From Gnetum montanum (Eukaryota; Streptophyta; Gnetopsida; Gnetales; Gnetaceae): 64,000 nt of DNA. Shown in pieces: positions 34,321 to 47,049 of this stretch (within the stretch, counting starts at the first letter, position 1; each line of letters starts with the position of its first letter). The notes under the pieces are model-generated. The model was not told where the DNA came from. It worked only from the letters and a program-made list of their open reading frames with translations, and ran no database searches. Made by a program: the position numbers and the translations under genes. The stretch is from assembly GCA_015680685.1 (NCBI GenBank), contig MNCI01036718.1:708674-772673 (forward strand), in the 5' to 3' direction.

Positions 34321-34859
34321 TACTATTAGAGACATGAATTGCCTTAAAGAGCATCTAGTCCATGAAGCCACACATCAAATTTTTGAGAGACCAATTGATC
34401 CTCTTACCTCATCTAATGTCAAATCATCTTTTAGAAGTTGTGAATACAATGAAGGAAATTACAGTATGTAATACAATCTTGAATTCTAGGGCACTCTTCA
34501 TTTGTTCCAAGATATTTTTATAGCACTACTTGAACTCAAGCAACTTCATAAAGGCTTAAAGTACTTTTTCGTCACAAATGATCATCTGCTCATCATTACT
34601 CTCTTCCTAATGGTTATCCAAAAGATTAAATTAAAAAATATAGTTGCAAAATGGAGAAAAGCCTTTACCTAGTCCCATGATGAACTCATGGAAATTGATC
34701 TTTTAATCTATCAACACTACATATTTATGAACACAAGTGCCAAACATCAATAGATACTACAACATAGAATCAATTTGAATATTTAGGACATGGTAAAAAG
34801 TGAAATCATTCATCTACTATGATCTAGTTTCATTGCTCCTACCTTTGATAGTGAGTAGA

Positions 34860-35560
34860 TTTGCCCAACTATAGTCGCACCCAAGAGAGGGAATGAATGG
34901 CAAGTTTTTATTGACTATAGGTTTCTAAATTTTGTCATCTTTAAGAATCATTTCATGTTACTCTTTGTAGACTAGGTATTAAATAACATAGCTATCTAGG
35001 AATAATACAATTTCCTTGATGGGTAGTCTAGTTATAATCGAATCAAAATTATATCCAAGGATCAAGCCAAGACTACCTTCATCTATCTATAGGACACCTT
35101 TACCTTTAACCATATGTCCTTTGGATTATGTAATGCACCAACCATATTCCAATGGCTGGTGATGACCATGTTCCAAGATTACATTAGCAAGAGTGTGCAA
35201 GTATTCATTGATGACTTTTTTACATATGGCAATTCATTTTAGAAACCCTCGAATTGGCTCAAAGTTGTTCTATTCTATTTCCACCAAGTTAATATGAAGC
35301 TAAATTATAAAAAGAGCTAGTTGATGGTAATTAAGTGCATTATTCCTTACCATAAATTTTCAAAGAAGGGGATTGAAGTTGATCCTAACACGATTCACAC
35401 CATCAATAACATGACACAATTACCCATGATAGTTAAAGAGGTGCAATCTTTTCTAGATCACACTAATTATTATTATTGTTTTATTAAATATTACTATAGA
35501 ATAGATAAGCCCTTATTTGAGCTTAAAAAAAGATGTTTCATTATTGTGGAATAAGGAATC
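34860..35560 (+). pseudogene. Reverse transcriptase of element E
   Basis: Plus strand. 'VAPKRGNEWQVFIDYRFLN' comes first, then 'FNHMSFGLCNAPTIFQ', then the active site VQVFIDDFFTYG near 35190-35230, with both Asp kept. After that come 'FSKKGIEVDPNTIHTINN' and 'VQSFLDHTNYY..FIKYY', the usual connection block ('ID..K...I'). Several stops are present. Confidence 0.85.
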
Positions 35561-35599
35561 TTAAAATGCCTTCTAAAATCTAAAGTAAAGGCTAACCCA

Positions 35600-36010
35600 A
35601 ATTCCCATATTGCAAAGTTCCAATTGGACTCAATCATTTCATACAATGAAGAATGCTTTTGATTTTGCATTGGACATTGTCCTAATTTAGTTTTATAAAA
35701 AGAAGATGTCCTACTACATCCACTGTGCTAGTAGAATTATTGTGGGGCCTCAACTAAATTACACCACCATAGAATAATATTTGATGGACATTATTTTTGT
35801 ACTTCAAAAATTCAAGCATTATGTTCTAGGGTGAAAAATTTTGATTTACATCAATCATACTGCCATCTAATTCCTCATGAGCAAATTAGATGTCAACCCT
35901 CATGTGATCTAATGGCTAGTTCTCTTGCAATTATTTGATTTTTACATGATTAATCGCAAGGGAGCCAAGAATGTGGTGATAGATCATTTATCATAATTAC
36001 AAATTGGTAA
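35600..36010 (+). pseudogene. RNase H of element E, decayed
   Basis: Plus strand. Only scattered blocks are legible: 'YYIHCASRIIVGPQLNYTT' across a frameshift near 35710-35770, 'HYVLG' and a 'H.NH..I..L' equivalent near 35820-35880, and 'DVNPHVI*WL' near 35890-35920. The order matches element B RNase H. Confidence 0.65.
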
Positions 36011-36199
36011 TAAGAAAGAAGGTGTGCTTTTTGAGGAATTTTGGATGATCACATTTGTAAGGTCATTTTCAACTTGAAGAGTAGATGTGAATGTCCATGA
36101 TTCCTAGATATTTTTAATTACCTAGTACCCTAAAAGCTTCCTCCCATGTAGAACAAACATAAGTTTCAATGATTCCAACACCAAGTGAAGCCTACCCTA

Positions 36200-36692
36200 G
36201 TCATCAAAGAGCATCTCTATAAGTGATGTTCTAATGGCCAAGTAAGATGGTGTATTCCTCATGAAAGCCAAGGTGATATCTTAGCTCATGCACACCATGA
36301 TGTGTGTGGTATGCACTATGCCTGGAAGAGCACCATGATAAATCTACTACTCGTGAGCTATTTTTGGCCCATCATGTTTTGTGATGCTCAACACTTCTCA
36401 TGTTGTTGCAACAAGTGCTAATGTGAGGGAGATATGTCCTTGCATATGGATGGATCATAACAACAGATCCAACCACTAGAGCCCTTTGATGTATGGGGGA
36501 TTAACTTCATTGATTCCATCTCTCTAAACTTCAATAGTAAGGCATACATTATTATATGCATAGATTATTACACAAAGTAGGCCAAATTTACTACTATTAA
36601 AGACTTCATCCACCACTGTAGCAAAGTTCCTTTGAAGTAGTGTGCTTCATACATTTGGTATCTCTTGATTCTTGATCTTGAATAATGATATG
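36200..36692 (+). pseudogene. Integrase of element E, part 1
   Basis: Plus strand. The zinc-binding region has 'HAHHDVCGMHYAWKST' and, after 'YFWPIMF.DAQ', a Cys-rich 'CCCNKC' (about 36280-36420), giving the HHCC pattern. The core starts 'LEPFDVWGINFIDSI', where the first catalytic Asp is read in 'GINF' as Asn, then 'AYIIICIDYYTK'. It ends at 36692 inside the block before the second catalytic Asp. It continues at 54047. Confidence 0.82.
36688..36692. repeat. Target duplication of element F, left copy (ATATG)
   Basis: ATATG on the left and ATGCG on the right (54047-54051) differ by two transitions. Using the right copy alone, the integrase frame of E runs through as LNNDAYFIGKVF, which supports the call. 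Confidence 0.75.
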
Positions 36693-36700
36693 TGTTAGGA

Positions 36701-38700
36701 ACTACTTCTTGTAGTTGCCTTGTAGATGTTTTCCTTTTTGTAAATTTAGGATTTAACACATATGCCCTAGATTCCTATAGATGTAATAGCACTAGGCAAC
36801 ATCCATTATGATGTTCATCTTGGAAAATTTCATTGTCATCATCATCTATTTTTGAATTTGCAATCTCTTCTATTGTTGCACCTCTACCCTTGATTTTGTA
36901 ATAATCCTATGCTACATCATTTTTCTTCCTTCTTTCTTGACCACTACTCCCTTGATCTCTTCTTTCCTCTACAATTTTCAAAGCTATTTGGAACTTCTTA
37001 TCCAAGGAGTCCCACATCTTATCTACCTTAACTAATATTTCAATGATAGATTCTCATATTGGCAAGGTTTCCTGTCCACCACTTCATCAAGTGGTGCTTT
37101 CTCCTCAGAGTCTTAGAAACGTATATCACCTCTGCAAATGGAGAAATCCTTATTGTACTCTACACTTTCACATTTTTTTGAGCTCTCCTTCTTCGTTAGC
37201 CACCTGATCTATCAGTCTTTGAATCTAGGGGGCCTGCATCTCAAAAAGTCTTCCTTGGGGATAGATCCTCAGGATTTTCCTTATTTCATTTCTGAGACCA
37301 TCTATGATATAGCAAAGCTAATCCCTTTGGGAGTATCCATGGCCTAGGAATTAATGTGGAAGATAATAGTACCATCCTACGAATGCATCCAAGAACTAAT
37401 GATTGTCTCATTTTCATCCTTGGATTTGTCTCCAAAAGTAGGATGCTCTAGAGTACATTTGGTATTTGTCATTAAAGAGTTTCAACATAGTACTTCATCA
37501 GCGAATCGATTCCAATGCTAAGGACTAGTGCTAGCTTTCAGCTTCCTTGATGAGTGGCCTTGGGAATAGCTTCAGCTTCTGCCATTCATTATCTATGTTT
37601 TGTAAGCCACAGGTATGATAAAAGACTTGACGATGATTTTGTGGATCTAAATTCTATCCCCTTCAAACCTAGGGATATTATCCATATCCAACCTCTTGAT
37701 TTAGCTATCCTTCAAGTGCCTTATAGGTATCTACACTACATTTGAAACGTTCAACATGTTCCAAGTAACTGGTAGTGGCTCATCATAGTCATGATGATCT
37801 AGCTAGCCCTATTCATGACCATGATGTCTATGATGAGTCCTGCAATGCCTTCTCACCTAATGTTACTCCTTCCCTTGTGGTTATCCTTACCCCTACTCTT
37901 GATCATCCCAGCAAGATCTACATTCATCCTTATCCCATTATTCATCCCCATTCCAATCTTGACTATTTTTGTTCCTATCTTAACCCCTACTACTCTTATT
38001 AAATTTGAAGATGAAGAAGAAGGAAAACTAGAAGAATGATCTTTGCTAGTTCTTCTCATTCGATCCTGACCCTAATCCATTTGCTTTTCTTTTTCTTTTT
38101 CTTTTTTCTTGTCATTTTTTTTATCTTAGATGTTTGGCTTAATTTTCTATCTCTTAATGCCCCTTGTTCTTAAGAACTAGTCTTTTCCTCACCTAGGTTG
38201 TTCATAGTTAACTATATTCACTGATGAAGGAGCGTCTCATCATAGAAAGGAGGAGAATATGTGTATTGGAATTATCTTGAAAAGAAGTCTTTGCCTTTGT
38301 TATGTTGTTGCAACAATAACTAGGTCAAGACCCCCTTACCCTTAGAGGCCTTGTATCATTCTTCCATCTATTTATCCTTCTTTCATTAGGCATCAGTAGG
38401 ATGATAGTCCTAGTAAGAATGATCTTAGACCTCATATTCTACACTAGGTGCAATGATGCCAAACCTAATGAAACTATTCGTTGGCATGGCAAGAACAAAC
38501 TGGTCAAGGAGCAACATGATGGTACCTTTCATGTCCCTCCAATGCAATTATTTATCTTGATGCAGGATCAAAGTGAAATTTGAAATGTAGGACTCCAGAT
38601 GGGCATAGACAACCTGAAGTTGGGGTATTTTTGGAACCTCCTATCATCGATTGGGTCTTCCTACATGTGATGGAGATTCATCCCTATGAGAAGAATTCAT
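36701..38700 (-). pseudogene. gag of D1, C-terminally truncated
   Basis: Minus strand from an ATG at 38700 (MNSSHRDESPS). It runs in parallel with the gag of D2 (51458 downwards): the same Lys/Glu-rich repeat region (38060-38110), the same core around 37150-37700 and a similar end where D2 has 'VVVPPK'. It stops at 36701 at the junction with the first bases of element F. Confidence 0.8.
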
Positions 38701-38836
38701 GTTAAGTATTGCTAGAAGTAGTGTACTTGGTGGTGTATTATTATTTCCTTAATGATTTATCATTGATTCATCCAGAAAACATCTTTGTACAACATCACTG
38801 TCCTTTCCTAATTAGTGCACTTACCTAAAATAGATC

Positions 38837-38854
38837 CCCAAGAATGTCACCAGT
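38837..38854 (-). other. tRNA-Asp primer binding site of D1
   Basis: The minus strand reads TGGTGACATTCTTGGGGA; 12 of 18 positions match TGGCGCCGTTGCCGGGGA, and four of the six differences are transitions. Confidence 0.75.
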
Positions 38855-38855
38855 G

Positions 38856-39743
38856 ATGAGTAGCAAGTATAACCTACACCCAACTATATGAATCACAAGA
38901 ATGTACTAGTGATCCGGTCAAATTCCGTGGACTTAGTTCTTAACTTTGCCCATAGTTAGAGACTGTGAACTAAAGGGTTATGTGATCGTTGTCTTCATAA
39001 CTCACACTTATGTATGCCTTGCATATGGTTACATGTGAGTTATGGTATATGATATTTTTTTTATTTATATTTTTATATTTTTTTATCATAAGTTCTATGT
39101 AGAAAGATGAATATTTAATGATAGACTCTTTTAATTACCTAACTTGTTCTAAAGGCTAACTACCCTAACATAAGTAGTTGTACCCACTTACCGTACACAT
39201 CCCAAACTAGTATTAATGCTACTGGGTTATCAAATAATAATTACTAAGTGTACCAAATGATCACTACTAGGATTACCAAGCATTATATGTTATGCTCAAA
39301 GCAATCATTCCTATGTATTCATGATTAATTATGTTAATTACTATGACATGAAATATAAAATCCATATAAAGTAGAATGTTGGTAAGAAAGATTAAGCTAA
39401 ACTAAGTGCTACAATGAATAGCACAAATCTCAACTTTATTGTCATTCACGTCAATCCTGTCAGGTACATGGTGTTCAAATAAAGTTTTATGCAATCTATT
39501 TTACTCACACTATGGGCACTCGAAGGAAAATATTCTAACTCTATGAAAGAAAAATTGTAAGGGCTTTACTATGCTATTGAAACAAAGTTTCATAAATGTG
39601 GTTAATATCTGCATTTAGGTTGTGCCTACATCAAAATTGATGCATCTACGTAAATGCATGTCATCATGCATCAATCAAGATGTGTTGATGGGCCTATGCC
39701 AATGCATGCCTGTTGATGTAGTCTATTTATTGATACTTCATCA
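38856..39743 (-). repeat. Shared LTR (5' LTR of D1, 3' LTR of D2)
   Basis: About 888 bp, starting TGATGAGTAGCAAG and ending CTTCATCA, paired with 51611-52492. Its TATA position has decayed to GCATTTAGG (plus strand) at 39611. Confidence 0.9.
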
Positions 39744-39757
39744 TACCCCCACAATTG
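39744..39757 (-). other. Polypurine tract of D2
   Basis: The minus strand reads CAATTGTGGGGGTA directly before the 3' LTR. Confidence 0.75.
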
Positions 39758-40416
39758 ATAGCAAATTCTTCCTCGAGTGAACAAAAGTAGGACTGAGCTT
39801 TTTACAAAAATTGGGAAAGTATAGAATTTATTAACTAAAAAAAATATACTGACTAACTCTGAGTACCATTGTATAGAATTACAAAATTGGTATCCATGAA
39901 AAGAAAGTAGACACTCTTACAAAAAATTTAGTAGGTTCCTTGAGTTGCTAAAGACAAGGAAAATTTTAAAATATTGTCTAGAGGTGAAGGCTCCTATGAT
40001 GTTGAAGGTCCATCACCTGGTTACGGTGCTTATGGTGGTGAAGGTTCCAAGTGCTACAATGAATGCCAAAAATCAAAACTTTATTGTCATTCACATTAAT
40101 GCATTCAAATACATGGTGCTCAAATAAAGTTCTGTACAATCTCTTTCACTCATACTATGAGCACTCAAAGGAAAATATTCTAACTCTACAATAGACAAAC
40201 TGCAAGGCCTTCACTATGCTATTAATAGAAGAAGCCATAAATGTAGTTGGTAAACACATTTATATGGGTTGTGCCTGCATCAACACATGTCACCATGCAT
40301 CAACAGAGCTACGTCAACTTGTCACAACTAACTGAAAACTTATCCTCAAGTGAACAAAAGTAGGATTGAGTTTTTTAAAAAAATTGAGAAACTATGGGAT
40401 TTATTAACTAAAAAAC

Positions 40417-40444
40417 AACAAACTAACTAACTAACTAACTAACT
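40417..40444. repeat. (AACT)n microsatellite
   Basis: About seven AACT units, in unit 2 of the tandem duplication. Confidence 0.9.
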
Positions 40445-40505
40445 CTATGTGCTAAACTATATGGAATTATAAAATTGGTGTTCATAACAACAAAATTGGA
40501 TACTC

Positions 40506-43331
40506 TTATAAAAACTTCAAAAAACTTCCTTGAGTTGCCAAAAATAAGGTGAATTTTCAAATAGTTCCTAGAGGTGGAGGCTCTTATGGCACTACAGATC
40601 CTTCACCTAGTTTTGGTGCTTTTAGCAATGGGGGTGGCCAAGGCTATCCTGCTACTACCCATGAAAGCTTGAAAGCATCCAGTAATGTCTTCATCTTCTC
40701 TTCCTTACCATTAGGATTGTATGTAGTCCACGTGGCTTCACTAGTGTGGGCTGGCACAGGTATATCCCATGGGCATGACATTGTAGGAAACATCTCTTTT
40801 GCATTGATAAATCATGTGATGAATTATTTATTTTTAATTTTGAACATCTTTACTAAGTTTTGTAGCTTGTGATAGTCATTCATTCTCCTAGCCAAGTTCA
40901 AGGAAAAAAATCATTGGTTAGTGAATCTACTTCTAATAACTTCAAGCTCTATGTTGGCTATCTTCAACTATTGCTTAATGTCCTTGTGGTACTTGCATTC
41001 TACCTTGTATAAGAGGTAGGAACTGACCACCTACTTCTCCAACTTAGTCCTCATCCTGCCTACTATTAGCATAGCCAAGTTTGCATAATGGAGGTTGCCA
41101 AGCTCCATGTACTCTATCATCTTCTCAATTTGCAACTCCTTTAGGTAGATTTCTACCTTGTTGTATGTGTTTAATCCATCAAATATTGGTTGCACATGCC
41201 ACCTCTTTCCTAGAATTTCTAAAGAGCCTCATTCATCTTCACCTTGTCTAATTGAATTTCTTTTTCATTAACTTCCTTGAGGAGCTCCACCAAGTCTTTG
41301 TAATGATTTTTAACCCATACAAATTTAAGAACCTTATTTTAACACATGGCTACCTCAATGACCATTTTCTGACAAAGTGGTTGAACTTCCTCCACTGAGA
41401 TATTTCTATTTTTTACTATTAACTAACTCATATTAGGATTTACCTTAGCTAACTACTTCTACTATTGTTAAACAAATTTGATCATTTGAACATTCTGCTA
41501 TTCAACATTACATAGGTGATGGATATTCTTTGTGAGAACTAAGTTCTCCTTGCAAACTTGCAACAGATCCCTATCAATGTTGAATATCATGGCTTCTAAT
41601 AAGGATGCATAAAAAATCATAGCCTCCTTCACATTATCAACCTCTCTAATTCTATGTTGAAGCTATTAGAAAGCTTCATTGTGTGTGAGGTCTATGTTGA
41701 GAATGGTGGGGGTTGAATAAATGGGCTCACAACTCCATAACTTCAGTGGTTAATCATTAGTTTTTAGTGATCAATGCCTATAAGTTTACCCTTCATCTCT
41801 AGTAGCTCTGATTAGATTACAATAATTTCATCTACAAGATCAAAGATCTCCAAAAGCAGTTACTTGCTTTCCACCAATCTTTCCAACACTTCCTCATGTT
41901 GGGCTACATTCAACCAACCACTTCCTACTCCTATGGATGTTTGAATATCTATCATTGCAACAATGTTTAGCACATATGCCACATGAGGGTTTAGATCTTT
42001 AGCTACCCTATCAAACATCATCTCCACCACTGTCTCTTATTCGCAATGCTACATCACCAAGATAGTCACCCCTTTGCCTTCCTCCAGGTGCACCAAGAAA
42101 GTTATAGCATTCTTAGAAATTTCAAGGAAATCTTGTCTAGGGATGGACATCGTAACTTCCTTGGCACTAGGATTTGTTCTAGGAAGCATCAAATTTCTCT
42201 TTGTGGAGAACAATGGGGAAGTTTTCTCCAGCCAACTAATAGTCCTTATGACTTTATTTAGATGGCTCAGTTCTAGATGATAAACTAATGGTTCCCCACC
42301 ACCTACTAAACCCTATTGTTATTTCAACTACTATTCATAGAGGTTCTCGAACCTTTTTGAAACTACAAGCACTTCTAGTATGGTTTCTTCTATAGGTGGT
42401 GGTGATGGCCTCTCCTCTTCCTACAACTTCACGGCTATTATATCCTTCATCATCTCCTACCAAGATCCAACATGAGCATAATGAATCACATCATTAGCAT
42501 AGTGAAATATGCCTCCCTTGTTATAGATTTTTCTAAGAAGACATGGAAAGGGAACTCTCTTCCTTCCTTTTTTATTTTCCTTGAACTGCTTCTTCATTTT
42601 TAGATAGATGAGTTGTAGAAGGTTGACATAGAATTTTTCTCTTAGAGTGGTGCATGCTTAGGCAAAGATGTTTAGGTGATACTCCAAAATTTTAAAATAA
42701 TCATGTTCTACCTTCATAAGTGCACCATACTCCTTACGGTCCACCCATAGCAACATTGAACCCACTCTTTTATAGCTTCAGGGTCCACCTGTGTTGACAT
42801 CTCCACCAATGTTGCCCCAATATTAGGCAAATTGAGGACCTCTAAAATGGCCTTAACCAAGTAGGATATGATGATGTCCTTGATTTTAACTAATGCATCT
42901 ACCTACCAATTATTCCAAAATAGGTAGGTCTCCCCCATGTATTATTATTCACTAGAGGAGAGAATGGACCACATAAGAAACCCCTGTAGTTATGTGTAGA
43001 CTTTCTTGATAGCCAATACTAAGAAGGATCCAAAATTCATTTCTTGTAGAACCAAACTTTGAACCTTCTTGCTTCGGATCTTCTCTAGGAAAGCCTCTAT
43101 CAATATGACCTCTAAGCTAGGTCTTGGACTTGAAGTCTCATCTTACCTAGATTGGCTAGTTTAAGTAATGGAAATTTGCTAAATAGATTCTACTTTGGCC
43201 TATTGTTCATAGGACTGTTATTTCTATTGTTGGTCCCTTCCTTCTTGTGGCTACTTCTCCCTCAATTAAGAAGGTCCTCCTACTAGTGCTCCACTCTTTG
43301 GTGTCATCTATGATCATAAATGTAACCATGA
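40506..43331 (-). pseudogene. Accessory reading frame of D2 between pol and 3' LTR
   Basis: The minus-strand frame ends at a TAA (40506-40508) and may begin near 43331. It aligns in order with the accessory frame of element B: an acidic/Pro block (EEERPSPPP against EEELPPPPP), 'HLNKV' against 'HLNEV', 'EIYLKELQIEKMIEYMELGNLHYANLAMLI' style block near 41060-41150, and 'KMKTLLDAF' near 40660-40690. The D2 copy has about 0.9 kb more at the N-terminal side. It is rich in Glu, Lys and Leu, so a coiled coil is likely. No catalytic motif or transmembrane segment is evident. Many stops are present. Confidence 0.62.
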
Positions 43332-45590
43332 ATTAGCATTTTAGTGTCTAACACTTAGTTCCTTTTTGATACCTTCTAATTAGGTTAGATTACACCTAGG
43401 TTCATTTTAGTTCTTAGTAGGTTTATTATTTTATTTTTTTGGCTACCAGAGTTTATTTGTAAGGTCTAACCTGGTTTAGATTAGGATTTTAATATTATTT
43501 TAATGGTTAAATCTTGGGAAGTTAGAAATATTCCAACAAATTTTTTGCATAAACTAAAGATTTGTGGCCTCCACAACATAAAGCATACCTCTAGTAGTAA
43601 GGGAATCAAAGAACGAGGTGCATTGGGCAAGCAATTTTCAAGTTAAGGTGTTTGGAAGATCTCTGGGCTTTGAAAATGGCAAAAAATCCTCTCTTATTTG
43701 GAATAAAATGTTGAAAATTTGCTAACTATCGCATGTATTTATACTATTTTTGTGTTGCATCAATGCATCAGGCTACATTGACGATGATGCATCAACACAA
43801 CTATTTGAAGCAATTTTTCACAACAAAAAACTAAGTATTTTGGAAGATTTTGAGGACAAAACAAGAGCCCAAATGAAGCTAAAAAATTCTAGAAGGATGG
43901 AAAAACATGAAAGAGCGTATGAGATTTGTTGGATAAAGGAGGTTATGTAAAATGAATATGTTGAGATGATCCAAAACTAGATGTTTTCTATGATGACAAG
44001 ATGGGATCAATTGCAAAATGACCAAGGGATAAGAGGTTGAACTAAACATGATTAAGGAGTATGTAAGTGGATCCTCCCCCTAGTAGGCTCATGTCATTAA
44101 TTCTCTTGCATGCCCTCATACCAAGGAGTCCATAAGTAGTAAGGATGATGAATGATCATTGATAATTAAAAATCGAATCCATGCAAGAAATCATTAAGGA
44201 TTATGACATACCAAAATAGACACATCAATTAACCATGATAGAAAGCACTAAGGTGGTTAATGATAAGAGCATAGGGATAGAAGAGAGAAAATGATAATGG
44301 AGTCTCACATCTCAATGACATGAAGTCCTTGTGGCATGCGTGATTAAGACGATCAGATACTATCCCATCCTTAGTTAGAACCAAGTCCATCCACATTCAA
44401 TGACCTCACATTGTCATATTCTCACCAGTTGATAAATAAGAGTTCATGGGCACCCCCTAAAGGATGACCACCACTCCAAGTAGAGAAGAAAAGAGAGGCA
44501 AGAAGAGTGGAAGTGCCTTAGTTAGAGGGGTACCTTCAGGCATGGGTACATGCCTTTCCAACCCATGACCAGTGCTTGTATCCCATTATTGTGTCTAAGG
44601 GATGTGCTTTGAAATTCCCATGTTTTTTAAAATGAGAATCACACCATGTAAATACATGCTTCCTATTATTGGTCGATAGTAGAAGTTGTGAGAGATTAAT
44701 GAGAATATCCAAAAAAATTAAGAAGGAAGTTGGTATAGAAGGTGATAAATCCCCTTAAAGCCACACCCTTGTTGATTCCACTTAGTCCATTCCAAGTCTA
44801 TTAAGTATCAAGATCATTGATTCTTTAGAAGTTGTAATTAGAAAAGGACCTCATGCTACCAACATGAAAAATTCAATAGAATTGAGTGGAATGAATGGAT
44901 GACGTGCCCTCATTGTTTGATGTCATTAGAAAATTAGTGTTCCAATAATCAATGTCATAATTCAAAAATAAAAACTAGTCATTTGAATAATCAATCCAAA
45001 CATTAAATATAGTTTCAAATGAACTTCCAGTGATAGCAACTATGGCAAAAATTCAAGATCCCTAATGAACAGAAAATAAGAAAACAACACATAAAGGAAA
45101 ATAGATAAGGGAAAAATCTATAAAATAAAATAAGTTGCAAAATATTCAATAAAATCACAAAACATATAAAGAATGATGTAAAACAAAAAAGTTGAAAAAC
45201 TGAGTAGCCATCACAAAATCTTCACATGAATGACCATCTCTCCCACAACAGAGTTGGAAGGAGAAGATCCAAAAGATAGAACATCTCTATCCATCATTTG
45301 AGGTGTCAATGCTACTAGTTATCCTTGGTTCAAGGAAATATTTTACTATCTAGATGTTGACTAGTAATCATTTTTCTGGACTGGAAGGGTGATAAGATGT
45401 CATGGCCCCAAGTGAAAAATTTACATGAATAATATACAATCCTTCCTATAGTGTCTAAAATTTTGTACATTGTGGTATGTGCATGGGATTCTAGTAAAGA
45501 ACTTTATCTCTTGATTGGAATTTATTCTTAGTCATGGCATTGCTTGGTGTATGCCTTATGCACTTCATTCATGGATAGGCTACTAATTGG
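43332..45590 (-). other. D2 spacer between integrase and accessory frame
   Basis: No gene followed. Blocks near 44060-44110, 44500-44640 and 45200-45270 align with element A 2970-4190. A possible open frame at 43750-43950 on the plus strand is not supported by either relative. Confidence 0.55.
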
Positions 45591-45599
45591 TTTCCATCT

Positions 45600-46560
45600 A
45601 GCACATTTAATGTCATTAATTACTCTCTTTGCGCTAGACTTAAATTAAGGTCAGATTCACAAGCCATTGAAATTGTATGGAACTCTACTATGATTGGAAG
45701 AGATGGTATTTTTTTGTACACTAACTCATAAGGGGAATAACCAATAGGAATTTTCCAAGCTAACGAATAAGCACATGGATTATTATTAAGTTTTGTTATC
45801 AAGTCTTTCCTATATTTTCTAACCATACAAGTTAGTATTCTAGTTATTTTTCCGTTGGTAGCTTCTACTTAACCATTAACTTGGGGAAGGTATGGAGTTG
45901 TTAGTTTGCATTTCACCCCCACACATTGCATTAGTTTCAAAAAGGTTGCACCTGTAATATGTGTTCCATTGTCAAAAATAAGTGTCCTTGGCACACCAAA
46001 CCTATTTACCACATTTTGTTGTAAAACCCATAATACTGTAGAGGATGAACAATCAGCAACAGTGGAAAATTTAGCCCATTTAGTACAATAGTCAACTACT
46101 ACAATGATGTGTGTCTTTCCATTATAAATGAGGTTGATGGACCCCATGAAATTAATGTTTCAAAAATTAAAAGGCTCTAGTGGTTTTATCCATAGTTAGG
46201 GTCCTTCCAGTCATATAGTCATCCCTTCATCTTATTGGCAACATTCACATAAATGGAAGAACTAATGAGCATCCCTAAAGATGCTTGGCCATTAATATCC
46301 TAGCATGAGCATTTTAATGGTCATCCTCCTTCCTACATAATGGTCCCAACAAGGGCCCTCAGAAGCATCTTAGAGGATCAAAAGTTAATCTTGATTTCCA
46401 TGTAGTAGTTAGCCTGGTGAAGAAACTATTGTTTCTTCCTATAGTTCCATTCTTGTAGCATCTCCTAAGTGAGTAGATGGGAGAAGAAGTTCTTATACTA
46501 ATCGCTACCTTTACGTGCTTGCATTTTAAAAATTTTGGCAAAGAGGAGTTCATCTAGAAA
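45600..46560 (-). pseudogene. Integrase of D2
   Basis: Minus strand. The zinc region (46230-46560) has 'CWDHYVGRRM' type His residues and the Cys pair 'CECC'. The core (45869-46147) reads 'MGSINLIYNGKTHIIVVVDYCTKWAKF', then 'FGVPRTLIFDNGTHITG' with the second catalytic Asp in FDNG, then 'LTTPYLPQVNG'. The Glu that normally follows 'NG' lies after a stop. The C-terminal part (45620-45826) has 'YKKIPSLPI' and 'AWKIPIGYSPYELVY'. It is the best-preserved integrase in the window. Confidence 0.88.
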
Positions 46561-46671
46561 TTGTTAAGATAAACGTTCTTCATCCTCTTTGCTATCCCAT
46601 CGTAATTCAGACATGTGGTTAGAGATCAAATTCTTGGTTCCCTTTCTATCCATCATGGTGAGAATGAACTC

Positions 46672-47022
46672 CTATAGAATCACTAGCCCCCATATGACGC
46701 GGGGACTAATCATTAGTTTTCTCATGAAGAACTCAATAGCATTGTGATCTGTGTGCACAAAAACTTGATATCCAAGCACATAGTACCTAAATTTCTCTAA
46801 GGTGTACACCACCATCATGAGTTCCTTCTCTATGATAATATAGTTCAATTGTACTTCCACAATGCTTTGGCTTGCATAATACACATAGTAAGGACATTTT
46901 TGATCATCCAATTGTGTAAGGAGAGCCCCCAAAGCATAATTGAATGCATCTGTCATAATATGAAATGGACAAAACCAATCTACAGCACATAGAATGGAAG
47001 TTTCTATGAGCTTATGCTTCAA
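46672..47022 (-). pseudogene. RNase H of D2
   Basis: Minus strand: 'MTDAFNYALGALLTQ' keeps the first catalytic Asp, then 'LNYIIIEKELMMVVYTLEKFRYYVLG', 'VFVHTDHNAIEFFM' with Asp kept, and 'ISPRVIWGLVIL'. All four expected blocks are present and continuous over about 116 residues, making it the most intact domain in D2. Confidence 0.88.
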
Positions 47023-47049
47023 TTTTTAGAATGCATTTTCACATTCCTA

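Larger units (their letters stand above)
39404..40690. repeat. 645-bp direct tandem duplication across the LTR / internal border
   Basis: Unit 1 (39404-40048) runs from AAGTGCTACAATGAA inside the LTR, through the LTR end and polypurine tract, into the end of the accessory frame. Unit 2 (from 40049) restarts with AAGTGCTACAATGAA and runs through the same landmarks (AAATAAAGTT, AGGAAAATATTCTAACTC, GAACAAAAGTAGGA). Unit 2 has lost the exact LTR end and the G-run. Confidence 0.85.

Noticed and set aside
36693-36720. Intact 5' LTR of F at this point
   Set aside because: Only eight bases match the F LTR; what follows is gag of D.
43750-43950. Plus-strand 66-codon Lys/Glu-rich open frame
   Set aside because: It lies in the non-coding spacer of D2 in the wrong orientation and is not shared with A or B.
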